Positions 25,794-33,591 of a stretch of 64,000 nucleotides of DNA are shown piece after piece. The stretch covers positions 62,001 to 126,000 of the forward strand of contig NZ_RCUW01000004.1 in NCBI RefSeq assembly GCF_003667525.1. The letters run 5' to 3'. This stretch comes from Mycetocola_B reblochoni (GTDB taxonomy: Bacteria; Actinomycetota; Actinomycetes; Actinomycetales; Microbacteriaceae). The translations under genes were made by a program, and so were the position numbers. Each line of letters begins with the position of its first letter. Position 1 is the stretch's first letter. The notes beneath the pieces are model-generated. The model saw only the letters and a list, made by a program, of their open reading frames with translations, had not been told where the DNA came from and ran no database searches.

Positions 25794-28454
25794 GTGTCGA
25801 ATGAAAATCAGCCTACTCTGCTCGTGATCGATGGCCACTCGCTGGCCTTCCGGGCGTTCTACGCCCTGCCGGTCGACAGCTTCCAGACCTCGGACGGGCA
25901 GCACACGAACGCGATCCACGGCTTCATCGCGATGCTGATCAACCTGCTCAAGGCGGAGAAGCCCACACACATCGCCGTGGCCTTCGATATCTCCCGGTAC
26001 TCGTTCCGCACAAGGGAGTATCCGGAGTACAAAGGAACGCGCGGCGAGACCCCTCCGGAGTTCATCGGCCAGATCCCGCTCCTGCAGGAGGCGCTGGCGG
26101 CGATGAACATCACGACCATCACGGTCGAGGACTACGAGGCCGACGACATCCTCGCCACGCTGGCGACAACCGGTTCCGCCGCCGGCTATCGCGTGCTCGT
26201 CGTCTCGGGCGACCGCGACACCATCCAGCTGGTCAACGACGAGGTCACACTGCTCTACCCGTCCCGCCAGGGCGTGTCCGATCTCACCCGCTACGACCCG
26301 GCGAAGGTCCAGGAGCGCTACGGCATCCGGCCGGAGCAGTACCCCGACGTCGCCGCGCTCGTGGGCGAGACGAGCGACAACCTGCCCGGAGTCCCCAAGG
26401 TCGGCGAAAAGACTGCCGTCAAGTGGCTCGGGATCTACGGCAGCCTCGACGGGATCCTGGAGAACGCCGAGGCGATCACCGGAAAGGTCGGCGAGAGCCT
26501 GCGCGAGCACAAGGACAGGGCCGTCCGCAACCGCCGGCTCAACCGGCTCGTCACCGACCTGGCGCTCCCGGTCGAGCTGTCGTCGCTCGCCCGCTCGGCG
26601 ATCGACGAGGAGGCCGTTCGCGACATCTTCGCCCGGCTTCAGTTCCGGACGCTGCTCGACCGTCTGCTCAAGACCGAGGGGATCGACCCCTCAGCCAGCC
26701 AGGCCGGTAGCGCGACCCCGACGTCCGCGCCCGAGCGCCCGGAGCCGCAGCGCCTGCTCGATGAGGAGCTGCGCGCCTGGATCGAACGCAACGCGGCCAG
26801 CGGCTGCGGCATCGCGCTGACGGCCGACGTGGTCGAGGGCAGGGTCGTCGACGTGGCACTGTCGACAGCGGAGCAGTCGGTCGAGCTCGCCTGGCAGCTG
26901 CACGGTGCCGATTACGCGCCCTTCGAGGAGTGGCTCACCGGGGACTCTCCCGTCGTGATGGCCGGCGCCAAGTCGCTCATCAAGGCGTTCCATCGCTCGG
27001 GGCTCGAGGTCGCCGGACCGATCATCGATGTGGAGCTTCTCGGCTGGGTGCTGCGTCCGGGATCGCCGGAGAAGGATCTCGCGGGCATCGCCAGGCGGTA
27101 CCTGGGGGAGGACCTGCCGGTCGGCGACCCCAACCAGCTGATCGCCTCCGAGGGCTCGGGGCTCGCCGTCGATGCGTGGTTCCTGTCCCGGCTCGCGCCG
27201 GTCATGCGGGAGGCGCTGGACGAGGGCTCGCTGCGGGTCTTCGACGACATCGAGGTGCCGGTCCTGCCCGTCCTCGCCGAGATGGAGCTCGCGGGCGTCG
27301 CCGTCAGCCATGACGAGCTGCACACCCTGTCCACGTCTCTCGGCGACCGTGCCGCCGACCTCGCGGCGCAGGCCTACGCGGAGATCGGCCGCGAGGTCAA
27401 CCTGGGCTCGCCCAAGCAGCTGCAGGAGGTCCTGTTCGACCAGCTGGGCATGCCCAAGACCAGGGCGAACAAGACCGGGTACTCGACGGATGCGGGTGCC
27501 CTGGCCGACCTGCAGGCCAAGAGCCCTCACCCCTTCCTCGGACTGTTGCTGCAGCACAGGGACGCGACCAAGCTCCGGCAGATCGTCGAGTCGCTCGACA
27601 AGGCGATCGCCCCCGACGGGCGGATCCACACGACCTACGGGCAGATCGGCGCCTCCACCGGCCGTCTGTCGTCGACCGATCCGAACCTGCAGAACATCCC
27701 GATCCGCTCGGAGGAGGGCCGGCGCATCCGCAGCGCCTTCCACGCGGGCGAGGGCATGGAGACGCTGCTCACCGCGGACTACTCCCAGATCGAGATGCGG
27801 ATCATGGCGCACCTCTCCGGCGATCCCGGGCTGATCCAGGCGTTCAAGGAGGGGGAGGACCTGCACCGCTTCGTCGGCGCGAGGATCTTCGGGGTCGACC
27901 CGAGCGACGTGACCCCGGAGATGCGCTCGAAGGTCAAGGCGATGTCCTACGGGCTCGCCTACGGCCTGAGCGCCTTCGGCCTGTCCAAGCAGCTGCGCAT
28001 CGAGTCGTCGGAGGCGAAGAAGCTCATGTCCGACTACTTCGAGCGCTTCGGCGCGGTGCGCGACTATCTCCGGCACGTCGTCGAGCAGGCCAAGACCGAC
28101 GGGTACACCACGACGATCTTCGGCCGTCGACGCCCCTTCCCCGAGCTGAGCAGCCCGAACCGCGTGGTGCGCGAGAACGCGGAGCGCGCGGCCCTCAACG
28201 CCCCGATCCAGGGCAGCGCGGCCGACATCATGAAGATCGCCATGGTGCGCATCGCCGATGAGATGCGCACCTCGGATCTCCGTAGCCGCATGCTGCTTCA
28301 GGTGCACGATGAGCTCGTCTTCGATGTCGCCCCCGGCGAGACGGACACCCTGGGAGAGCTCGTGACGCGGCACATGTCGGGTGCGGCCGAGCTCAGCGTT
28401 CCACTGGATGTGCAGCTCGGAGTCGGAACCGACTGGAATACGGCGGGTCACTGA
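25794..28454 (+). CDS. polA: DNA polymerase I
   Basis: This 886-residue protein has the 5' nuclease domain at ~8-300 (VIDGHSLAFRAFYALP, VSGDRDTIQLV, GVGEKTAVKWL-like helix-hairpin-helix), a degenerate 3'-5' exonuclease fold in the middle and the polymerase domain from ~510. Polymerase motifs A (LLTADYSQIEMR), B (RSKVKAMSYGLAYGLSAFG) and C (VHDELVFD, 838-845) are intact. The middle domain lacks the DxE motif (CGIALTADVVEG), so proofreading is probably absent, as in other actinobacterial PolA proteins. It fills repair gaps, including those left by the UvrABC proteins encoded downstream. Its stop overlaps the DUF885 start by one base. Confidence 0.96.
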   Translation: MSNENQPTLLVIDGHSLAFRAFYALPVDSFQTSDGQHTNAIHGFIAMLINLLKAEKPTHIAVAFDISRYSFRTREYPEYKGTRGETPPEFIGQIPLLQEALAAMNITTITVEDYEADDILATLATTGSAAGYRVLVVSGDRDTIQLVNDEVTLLYPSRQGVSDLTRYDPAKVQERYGIRPEQYPDVAALVGETSDNLPGVPKVGEKTAVKWLGIYGSLDGILENAEAITGKVGESLREHKDRAVRNRRLNRLVTDLALPVELSSLARSAIDEEAVRDIFARLQFRTLLDRLLKTEGIDPSASQAGSATPTSAPERPEPQRLLDEELRAWIERNAASGCGIALTADVVEGRVVDVALSTAEQSVELAWQLHGADYAPFEEWLTGDSPVVMAGAKSLIKAFHRSGLEVAGPIIDVELLGWVLRPGSPEKDLAGIARRYLGEDLPVGDPNQLIASEGSGLAVDAWFLSRLAPVMREALDEGSLRVFDDIEVPVLPVLAEMELAGVAVSHDELHTLSTSLGDRAADLAAQAYAEIGREVNLGSPKQLQEVLFDQLGMPKTRANKTGYSTDAGALADLQAKSPHPFLGLLLQHRDATKLRQIVESLDKAIAPDGRIHTTYGQIGASTGRLSSTDPNLQNIPIRSEEGRRIRSAFHAGEGMETLLTADYSQIEMRIMAHLSGDPGLIQAFKEGEDLHRFVGARIFGVDPSDVTPEMRSKVKAMSYGLAYGLSAFGLSKQLRIESSEAKKLMSDYFERFGAVRDYLRHVVEQAKTDGYTTTIFGRRRPFPELSSPNRVVRENAERAALNAPIQGSAADIMKIAMVRIADEMRTSDLRSRMLLQVHDELVFDVAPGETDTLGELVTRHMSGAAELSVPLDVQLGVGTDWNTAGH

Positions 28455-30169
28455 TGCCCGCTCAGGACGTCGACGCTTCGGACTCGCACAACGCCGAGCC
28501 GGGCGAGCGGAGCTGGACTGAGATCGACCGGTTCGCCGAGCGCTGGGTCGATGTGGAGATCGAGCTCGACCCGCTCGTCGGCAGCTATCTCGGCGACCGC
28601 CGAAGCGACGGCAGGCTCGGCGACTTCTCGCCCGAGGGCTTGGACGCGGCGGCCGAGCGCCTGTCCCGGGCGCGAACCGAACTCGACCGCCTCCGCCCCC
28701 AGGACGCCTGCGACGAGGTGACCCGCGCGGATCTGGGCTCGGGGCTGCGGCTGCGTCTCGCCGCGCACGACGCCGGTCTCGACGCCGGCGATCTCAATGT
28801 CATCGAGAGCCCGCCGCAGCGGATCAGGGACGCCTTCGACCTGATGCCCCGCGACGGGGAGGACGACTGGGCGAGGATCGCCGAGCGCGCGGCCGCAGTC
28901 CCCGACGCGCTCACCGGCTACCTTCGCTCGCTGCACCGCGCGGCGGATGGCGGCAGCGCGCCTGCCGCGCGCCAGGTCGTCGAGGTCGCCGCGCAGCTCG
29001 AGTCCACGGCCGACACGGACGGCGGCTTCGCCCTGCTCGCCGATGCGGCGGAGGGGGCTGCCCTTCCCGACACCCTCCTCAGCGCGGTCACCGAGGCGTT
29101 GACGGGGGCCAGAGCGGCCTACGCCGGGCTCGCCGCACGCCTCCGCGACGAGTACCTTCCCCGAGCCCGACGCGAAGACGGGGTGGGGCGCGACGTCTAC
29201 GCGCTGCGCTCGGAGGAGTTCCTCGGTCAGCGCATCGACCTGGACGAGTGCTACGAGTGGGGGCTGGCCGAGCTCGACCGCATGGTCTCAGAGCAGAACG
29301 CCACAGCCGACCGCATCCTTCCCGGCGCCGGCGTGGACGAGGCGATCGCCTTCCTTGAGACGCAGGAACGCTACGTCATCACCGGCACGGACGCCCTTCA
29401 GCGTTGGATGCAGCACACCAGTGACGACGCCCTGGCCCGGCTGAGCGGAACCCAGTTCAGCATCCCCCAGCCCCTGCACGACCTGAGATGCCGGATCGCG
29501 ACGGCCCAGGACGGCGGGATCTACTACACGGGACCGAGCGACGACTTCTCCCGCCCCGGCACCATGTGGTGGTCGGTTCCCCCTGGGGTGACGCGGTTCG
29601 ACAGCTGGCGCGAGAAGACGACGGTCTACCACGAGGGCATCCCCGGCCATCATCTGCAGATCGGGCAGGCGGTCGTCAACCGGGGTCAGCTGAACAGGTG
29701 GCGCCGCCAGCTGGCCGGGACCTCCGGCCACATCGAGGGGTGGGCGCTGTACGCCGAGCGGCTCATGGACGAGCTCGGCTTCCTCGACGACCCCGCCGAC
29801 CGCCTGGGGATGCTCGACGGCCAGCGGCTTCGCGCGGCGAGGGTCGTGCTCGATATCGGCGTGCATCTGGGCAAGCAGCGCCCCGACGGTGGCGGGGTAT
29901 GGACGGCCGAGTACGCGCATGACTTCCTTTCGCGCAACGTGAACATGAACGATGGTTTCGTGCGCTTCGAGCTGAATCGCTACCTCGGCTGGCCCGGGCA
30001 GGCACCGTCGTACAAGGTGGGCCAGCGGATCTGGGAGTCGCTTCGTGCGGATCGGCAGCGACGCGACGGCGACGACTTCGACGTCGCCGCCTTCCACGCG
30101 GAGGCTCTCGCGCTCGGCGGGCTGCGGCTCGACACCCTCGAGAAGGCCCTCGGCTCCAGCGGGCCATAG
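28454..30169 (+). CDS. DUF885 family metallopeptidase-like protein
   Basis: This 571-residue mostly helical protein belongs to the DUF885 family. Its putative zinc-binding motif HEGIPGHH at residues 393-400 is followed by EGWALYAERLMDELG, which supplies the distant Glu. YRDPADRLG-like and GHIEGW surroundings match the family. No signal peptide is visible, so it is likely cytosolic. The substrate is unknown; peptidase activity is inferred from the motif. It starts at an ATG that shares a base with the polA TGA, so it is translationally coupled to polA despite having no obvious functional link. Confidence 0.82.
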   Translation: MPAQDVDASDSHNAEPGERSWTEIDRFAERWVDVEIELDPLVGSYLGDRRSDGRLGDFSPEGLDAAAERLSRARTELDRLRPQDACDEVTRADLGSGLRLRLAAHDAGLDAGDLNVIESPPQRIRDAFDLMPRDGEDDWARIAERAAAVPDALTGYLRSLHRAADGGSAPAARQVVEVAAQLESTADTDGGFALLADAAEGAALPDTLLSAVTEALTGARAAYAGLAARLRDEYLPRARREDGVGRDVYALRSEEFLGQRIDLDECYEWGLAELDRMVSEQNATADRILPGAGVDEAIAFLETQERYVITGTDALQRWMQHTSDDALARLSGTQFSIPQPLHDLRCRIATAQDGGIYYTGPSDDFSRPGTMWWSVPPGVTRFDSWREKTTVYHEGIPGHHLQIGQAVVNRGQLNRWRRQLAGTSGHIEGWALYAERLMDELGFLDDPADRLGMLDGQRLRAARVVLDIGVHLGKQRPDGGGVWTAEYAHDFLSRNVNMNDGFVRFELNRYLGWPGQAPSYKVGQRIWESLRADRQRRDGDDFDVAAFHAEALALGGLRLDTLEKALGSSGP

Positions 30170-30382
30170 CCGTCGTGATGCGGACGGGTCGGCAACGCCG
30201 CGCCGCGGCGCGGGGGAGCCAACCAGGGAGTGGCCCACGGGCAGGACGCAGCGGAGTCGTTTCAGGCCCCGCCGGCTTCACCGGTCCTGTGCGGCATCCG
30301 TCACCGTCCACGACGCCACCGCCGTCCGCGGTCCTCGCCGCGTCCACGGGCCGTCGTCGTGTCCAGCGAAACCCGCGTCGTG

Positions 30383-30400
30383 ACGGGCGGATCCGCCCGT
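30383..30400 (+). terminator. Palindromic hairpin upstream of the rpsA promoter
   Basis: ACGGGCGG-AT-CCGCCCGT is a perfect inverted repeat immediately upstream of the rpsA -35. It could terminate read-through from polA-DUF885, or be an operator for rpsA. Confidence 0.4.
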
Positions 30401-30408
30401 TCGGCGCC

Positions 30409-30438
30409 TTGCACCGCGCGTCGCGCCCCGGGTAGGAT
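30409..30438 (+). promoter_or_regulatory. Promoter for rpsA
   Basis: TTGCAC (30409-30414), an 18-base spacer and TAGGAT (30433-30438) give one of the best two-box promoters in the window, about 105 bases before the start codon. Confidence 0.7.
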
Positions 30439-30548
30439 ATGGAGGTCACATCCGTGACGTCCTATTCGTTCGCCGCGCGGGACTCCCGATCAGCCCTGCT
30501 CGATCGCCGTGCGGCCCGACATTACATCCGTACTGGAGCAACCACTAC

Positions 30549-31994
30549 ATGACAAGCGCAACGACCGCACCCAAGCAGATCGCGATCAACGACATCGGAT
30601 CCGCTGAAGACTTCCTCGCCGCGGTCGAGAAGACTTTGAAGTTCTTCAACGACGGCGACCTCATCGAGGGCACCGTCGTGAAGATCGACCGCGACGAGGT
30701 CCTCCTCGACGTCGGTTACAAGACCGAGGGCGTCATCCCCTCCCGCGAGCTCTCCATCAAGCACGACGTCGACCCGAACGAGGTCGTCAAGGTCGGCGAC
30801 ACGGTCGAGGCTCTTGTTCTCCAGAAGGAGGACAAGGAGGGTCGCCTCATCCTGTCCAAGAAGCGTGCCCAGTACGAGCGCGCCTGGGGCGATGTCGAGA
30901 AGATCAAGGAGTCGGATGGCGTCGTCACCGGCCAGGTCATCGAGGTCGTCAAGGGCGGCCTCATCGTCGACATCGGCCTGCGTGGCTTCCTTCCCGCGTC
31001 GCTCATCGAGCTGCGCCGCGTCCGCGACCTGACCCCGTACCTGGGCCAGGAGATCGAGGCGAAGATCCTCGAGCTCGACAAGAACCGCAACAACGTGGTC
31101 CTGTCGCGTCGCGCCCTGCTGGAGCAGACGCAGTCCGAGAGCCGCACCACCTTCCTCAACAACCTCCAGAAGGGCCAGGTCCGCAAGGGCATCGTGTCCT
31201 CGATCGTCAACTTCGGTGCGTTCGTCGACCTGGGTGGCGTCGACGGCCTGGTTCACGTCTCCGAGCTCAGCTGGAAGCACATCGAGCACGCCAGCGAGGT
31301 CGTCGAGGTCGGTCAGGAAGTCACCGTCGAGATCCTCGAGGTCGACCTGGACCGGGAGCGCGTCTCGCTGTCGCTCAAGGCGACGCAGGAAGACCCGTGG
31401 CAGGTCTTCGCCCGCACCCACGCGATCGGTCAGCTCGCACCGGGCAAGGTCACCAAGCTCGTTCCCTTCGGTGCGTTCGTTCGCGTCGCCGACGGTATCG
31501 AGGGCCTCGTGCACATCTCGGAGCTCTCCGGCAAGCACGTCGAGCTCGCCGAGCAGGTCGTCTCGGTCGGCGAAGAGGTCTTCGTCAAGGTCATCGACAT
31601 CGACCTCGACCGTCGCCGCATCTCGCTGAGCCTCAAGCAGGCCAACGAAGGTGTCGACCCCGAGGGCACCGAGTTCGACCCGGCGCTGTACGGCATGACC
31701 ACGGAGTACGACGACCAGGGGAACTACAAGTACCCCGAGGGCTTCGACCCGGAGACCAACGAGTGGAAGGAAGGCTTCGAGGCTCAGCGCGAGACCTGGG
31801 AGCAGGAGTACGCCGCCGCTCAGGCTCGCTGGGAGGCCCACAAGAAGCAGGTCGCCACGTCGCAGGCCGAAGAGGCCGAGGCTCCTGCCTCGACCGGTGG
31901 CCCGAGCTTCTCGAGCGACTCGGCTTCGGCTGGAACCCTCGCGGACGACGAGTCCCTCGCCGCCCTGCGCGAGCGTCTCTCGAGCAACTCCTAA
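30549..31994 (+). CDS. rpsA: 30S ribosomal protein S1
   Basis: This 481-residue protein has four S1 RNA-binding domains at about 36-107, 122-195, 207-279 and 293-365. The last two are the best conserved (GIVSSIVNFGAFVDLGGVDG, LVPFGAFVRVADGIEG). A Glu/Ala-rich tail follows. Four domains is the usual actinobacterial form, against six in E. coli. Its role in initiating on structured leaders is less general here because many mRNAs appear leaderless. Codon use is strongly biased toward C-ending codons as expected for high expression. It is monocistronic, with its own promoter and terminator. Confidence 0.96.
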   Translation: MTSATTAPKQIAINDIGSAEDFLAAVEKTLKFFNDGDLIEGTVVKIDRDEVLLDVGYKTEGVIPSRELSIKHDVDPNEVVKVGDTVEALVLQKEDKEGRLILSKKRAQYERAWGDVEKIKESDGVVTGQVIEVVKGGLIVDIGLRGFLPASLIELRRVRDLTPYLGQEIEAKILELDKNRNNVVLSRRALLEQTQSESRTTFLNNLQKGQVRKGIVSSIVNFGAFVDLGGVDGLVHVSELSWKHIEHASEVVEVGQEVTVEILEVDLDRERVSLSLKATQEDPWQVFARTHAIGQLAPGKVTKLVPFGAFVRVADGIEGLVHISELSGKHVELAEQVVSVGEEVFVKVIDIDLDRRRISLSLKQANEGVDPEGTEFDPALYGMTTEYDDQGNYKYPEGFDPETNEWKEGFEAQRETWEQEYAAAQARWEAHKKQVATSQAEEAEAPASTGGPSFSSDSASAGTLADDESLAALRERLSSNS

Positions 31995-32003
31995 GCACGA
32001 ACA

Positions 32004-32039
32004 GAAGGGGCCGGCCCGGTTTTCCGGGCCGGCCCCTTC
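32004..32039 (+). terminator. Terminator after rpsA
   Basis: A perfect 16-bp stem (32004-32019 with 32024-32039) with a TTTT loop begins ten bases after the stop codon. There is no T tract after it. Confidence 0.8.
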
Positions 32040-32181
32040 GGCGTCCCCGGCCGAACGTCGACTCGCTCCTCCCGTGCCACAGTCCCTCGACCGCACGGAT
32101 CGCGGCTTCTTCGCCGTCCTCCACGCGATTCGTCCGGCGTGGCGCTGCCCGGGGCGGCGGATCAGGCTGAGAAGTCGCTGC

Positions 32182-32187
32182 TAAGAT
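32182..32187 (+). promoter_or_regulatory. -10 element for the TetR gene
   Basis: TAAGAT is the only good -10 in the 209-base gap after rpsA. Unlike the leaderless genes, no start codon lies six to seven bases downstream, so a leader of ~55 bases to the TTG at 32249 is predicted. Confidence 0.45.
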
Positions 32188-32248
32188 CAGTCGGTATCGC
32201 GCCTTGGTGCGTAGCCCCCACATACCTCTCAACGTCTTAGGGACGCCG

Positions 32249-32908
32249 TTGCTCACTCACTCACTCCAGTCCTACCTCGACTCCGACTTCAGCTCAGCGA
32301 GCGGGCTCAGGAGCAACCCGCGCCAGGACCGCAGCAAGCAGTCCCTCAACGTGATCCTTCGCGCGACCGCCGACCTCATCGACGAGAGCGGCTACGCGAG
32401 CGTGACGACGGCGGAGGTGGCGAAGCGGACGGGGCTGGCGATCGGGACGGTGTACCGGTTCTTCCCCGACCGCATCGCGCTCATGTTCGGTGTGTACGAC
32501 CACGTCCTCAAGGGCTTCCTCGACATCGCGGTGGCCCGCCTCGCGGAGTCGTCGCCGCAGAGCTGGCAGGACAGCTTCGCGACGATCCTCACCGCCTCCG
32601 CCGAGGCCCGTCGCACCATCCCCGGCTATCAGAGCGTGCACCACCGCATCCTCGGCGAGACCGGCGACAGCGAGCGCTACCGGGAGCGCATCACCGGCAT
32701 CGGCACGGCGATCGCGGGGGAGCTGTCCACGTTCGGTCTGCCGAGTTCGGAGGAGTGGGTGCAGCACGTCACCGTCGCCTACGAGCTGTCCCTGTCGCTG
32801 CAGCGTCTCGCGTTCGACATGAGCCCCTCCGGCGACGAGAGACTGCTGGGTGAAGCGGTGTCCCTTCCGCTGCGCTACCTCAGCGAGCATCTCGACGAGC
32901 AGGGGTAA
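32249..32908 (+). CDS. TetR/AcrR family transcriptional regulator
   Basis: This is a 219-residue protein from TTG 32249, chosen because AGGGA lies about five bases upstream; the frame is open to a TTG at 32204 (234 residues). The N-terminal helix-turn-helix is clear: ILRATADLIDESGYASVTTA then EVAKRTGLAIGTVYRFFPDR. The C-terminal ligand domain is not assignable. It lies between rpsA and coaE with no obvious target operon, so it may act on itself or at a distance. The extended N-terminus before the HTH is unusually long (~30 residues). The ligand is unknown. Confidence 0.8.
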   Translation: MLTHSLQSYLDSDFSSASGLRSNPRQDRSKQSLNVILRATADLIDESGYASVTTAEVAKRTGLAIGTVYRFFPDRIALMFGVYDHVLKGFLDIAVARLAESSPQSWQDSFATILTASAEARRTIPGYQSVHHRILGETGDSERYRERITGIGTAIAGELSTFGLPSSEEWVQHVTVAYELSLSLQRLAFDMSPSGDERLLGEAVSLPLRYLSEHLDEQG

Positions 32909-32911
32909 CCT
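32906..32911 (+). promoter_or_regulatory. -10 element for leaderless coaE transcript
   Basis: TAACCT overlaps the end of the TetR gene and ends six bases before the coaE ATG at 32918. Confidence 0.5.
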
Positions 32912-32917
32912 GGGCTC

Positions 32918-33547
32918 ATGTCCATGCTGATCGGTCTCACGGGCGGAATCGCCGCGGGGAAGTCCACGGTCGCACGACGTCTGGCCACCCTCGGCGCGGT
33001 GGTGATCGACGCGGACGTCGTGGCCCGCGAGGTGGTCGAGCCGGGCACGGACGCCCTCAGCCGCATCCGCGAGCACTTCGGCCCTGCCGTCCTGGCTGCG
33101 GACGGCTCCCTCGATCGGGCGGCGCTCGGGGCGATCGTGTTCTCCGACGACGATGCGAGGGCCGAGCTCAACGCGATCGTCCACCCCGCGGTGAGGCGGC
33201 GCACGGCCGAACTCATCACGGCGGCGACCGGGTCCGACCCCGATGCCGTCGTGGTCTACGACGTCCCGCTCCTGGTCGAGGCGGCCGTCCCGCACGAGTT
33301 CGACCTGGTCGTCGTGGTCGAGGCGTCCGCCGAGGCTCGGGTCAGGCGCCTCGTCGAGAACAGGGGTCTGAGCCGGGAGCAGGCGCAGGCGCGCGTCGCC
33401 GCGCAGGCGAGTGACGCGGAGCGTCGGGCGGTCGCGGATGTCGTGCTCAACACCGAGGGGACGGAGGCGCAGACCCTCGCGCAGACCGACCAGCTGTGGC
33501 GCGAACGGATCCGCCCGCGCTCGTTCCCTTCCCGCCATCGCCCGTAG
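32918..33547 (+). CDS. coaE: Dephospho-CoA kinase
   Basis: This 209-residue kinase carries out the last step of coenzyme A synthesis. The P-loop GGIAAGKST is at residues 9-17, followed by the DADVVAREVVEPGT lid and VYDVPLLVEA. It is a single domain, without the GrpB-like extension seen in mycobacterial CoaE. The gene lies upstream of uvrB, a common actinobacterial arrangement. CoaBC, which acts earlier in the same pathway, is 27 kb upstream. Confidence 0.95.
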   Translation: MSMLIGLTGGIAAGKSTVARRLATLGAVVIDADVVAREVVEPGTDALSRIREHFGPAVLAADGSLDRAALGAIVFSDDDARAELNAIVHPAVRRRTAELITAATGSDPDAVVVYDVPLLVEAAVPHEFDLVVVVEASAEARVRRLVENRGLSREQAQARVAAQASDAERRAVADVVLNTEGTEAQTLAQTDQLWRERIRPRSFPSRHRP

Positions 33548-33579
33548 TGAACAGCGCCCGCCGTGTCGGTGGTCGAGCC

Positions 33580-33585
33580 TAGACT
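33580..33585 (+). promoter_or_regulatory. -10 element for leaderless uvrB transcript
   Basis: TAGACT ends six bases before the uvrB ATG at 33592. The uvrA promoter has the same hexamer and spacing. Confidence 0.6.
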
Positions 33586-33591
33586 TTTGAC

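Larger units (their letters stand above)
30170..30548 (+). other. 379-base non-coding region before rpsA
   Basis: No convincing gene is seen. The region holds a perfect 16-base palindrome CCGCGCCGCGGCGCGG (30198-30213), a perfect 18-base palindrome (30383-30400), the rpsA promoter (30409-30438) and a ~100-base leader. The ribosome site TGGAGC lies about ten bases before the rpsA ATG. Confidence 0.6.
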
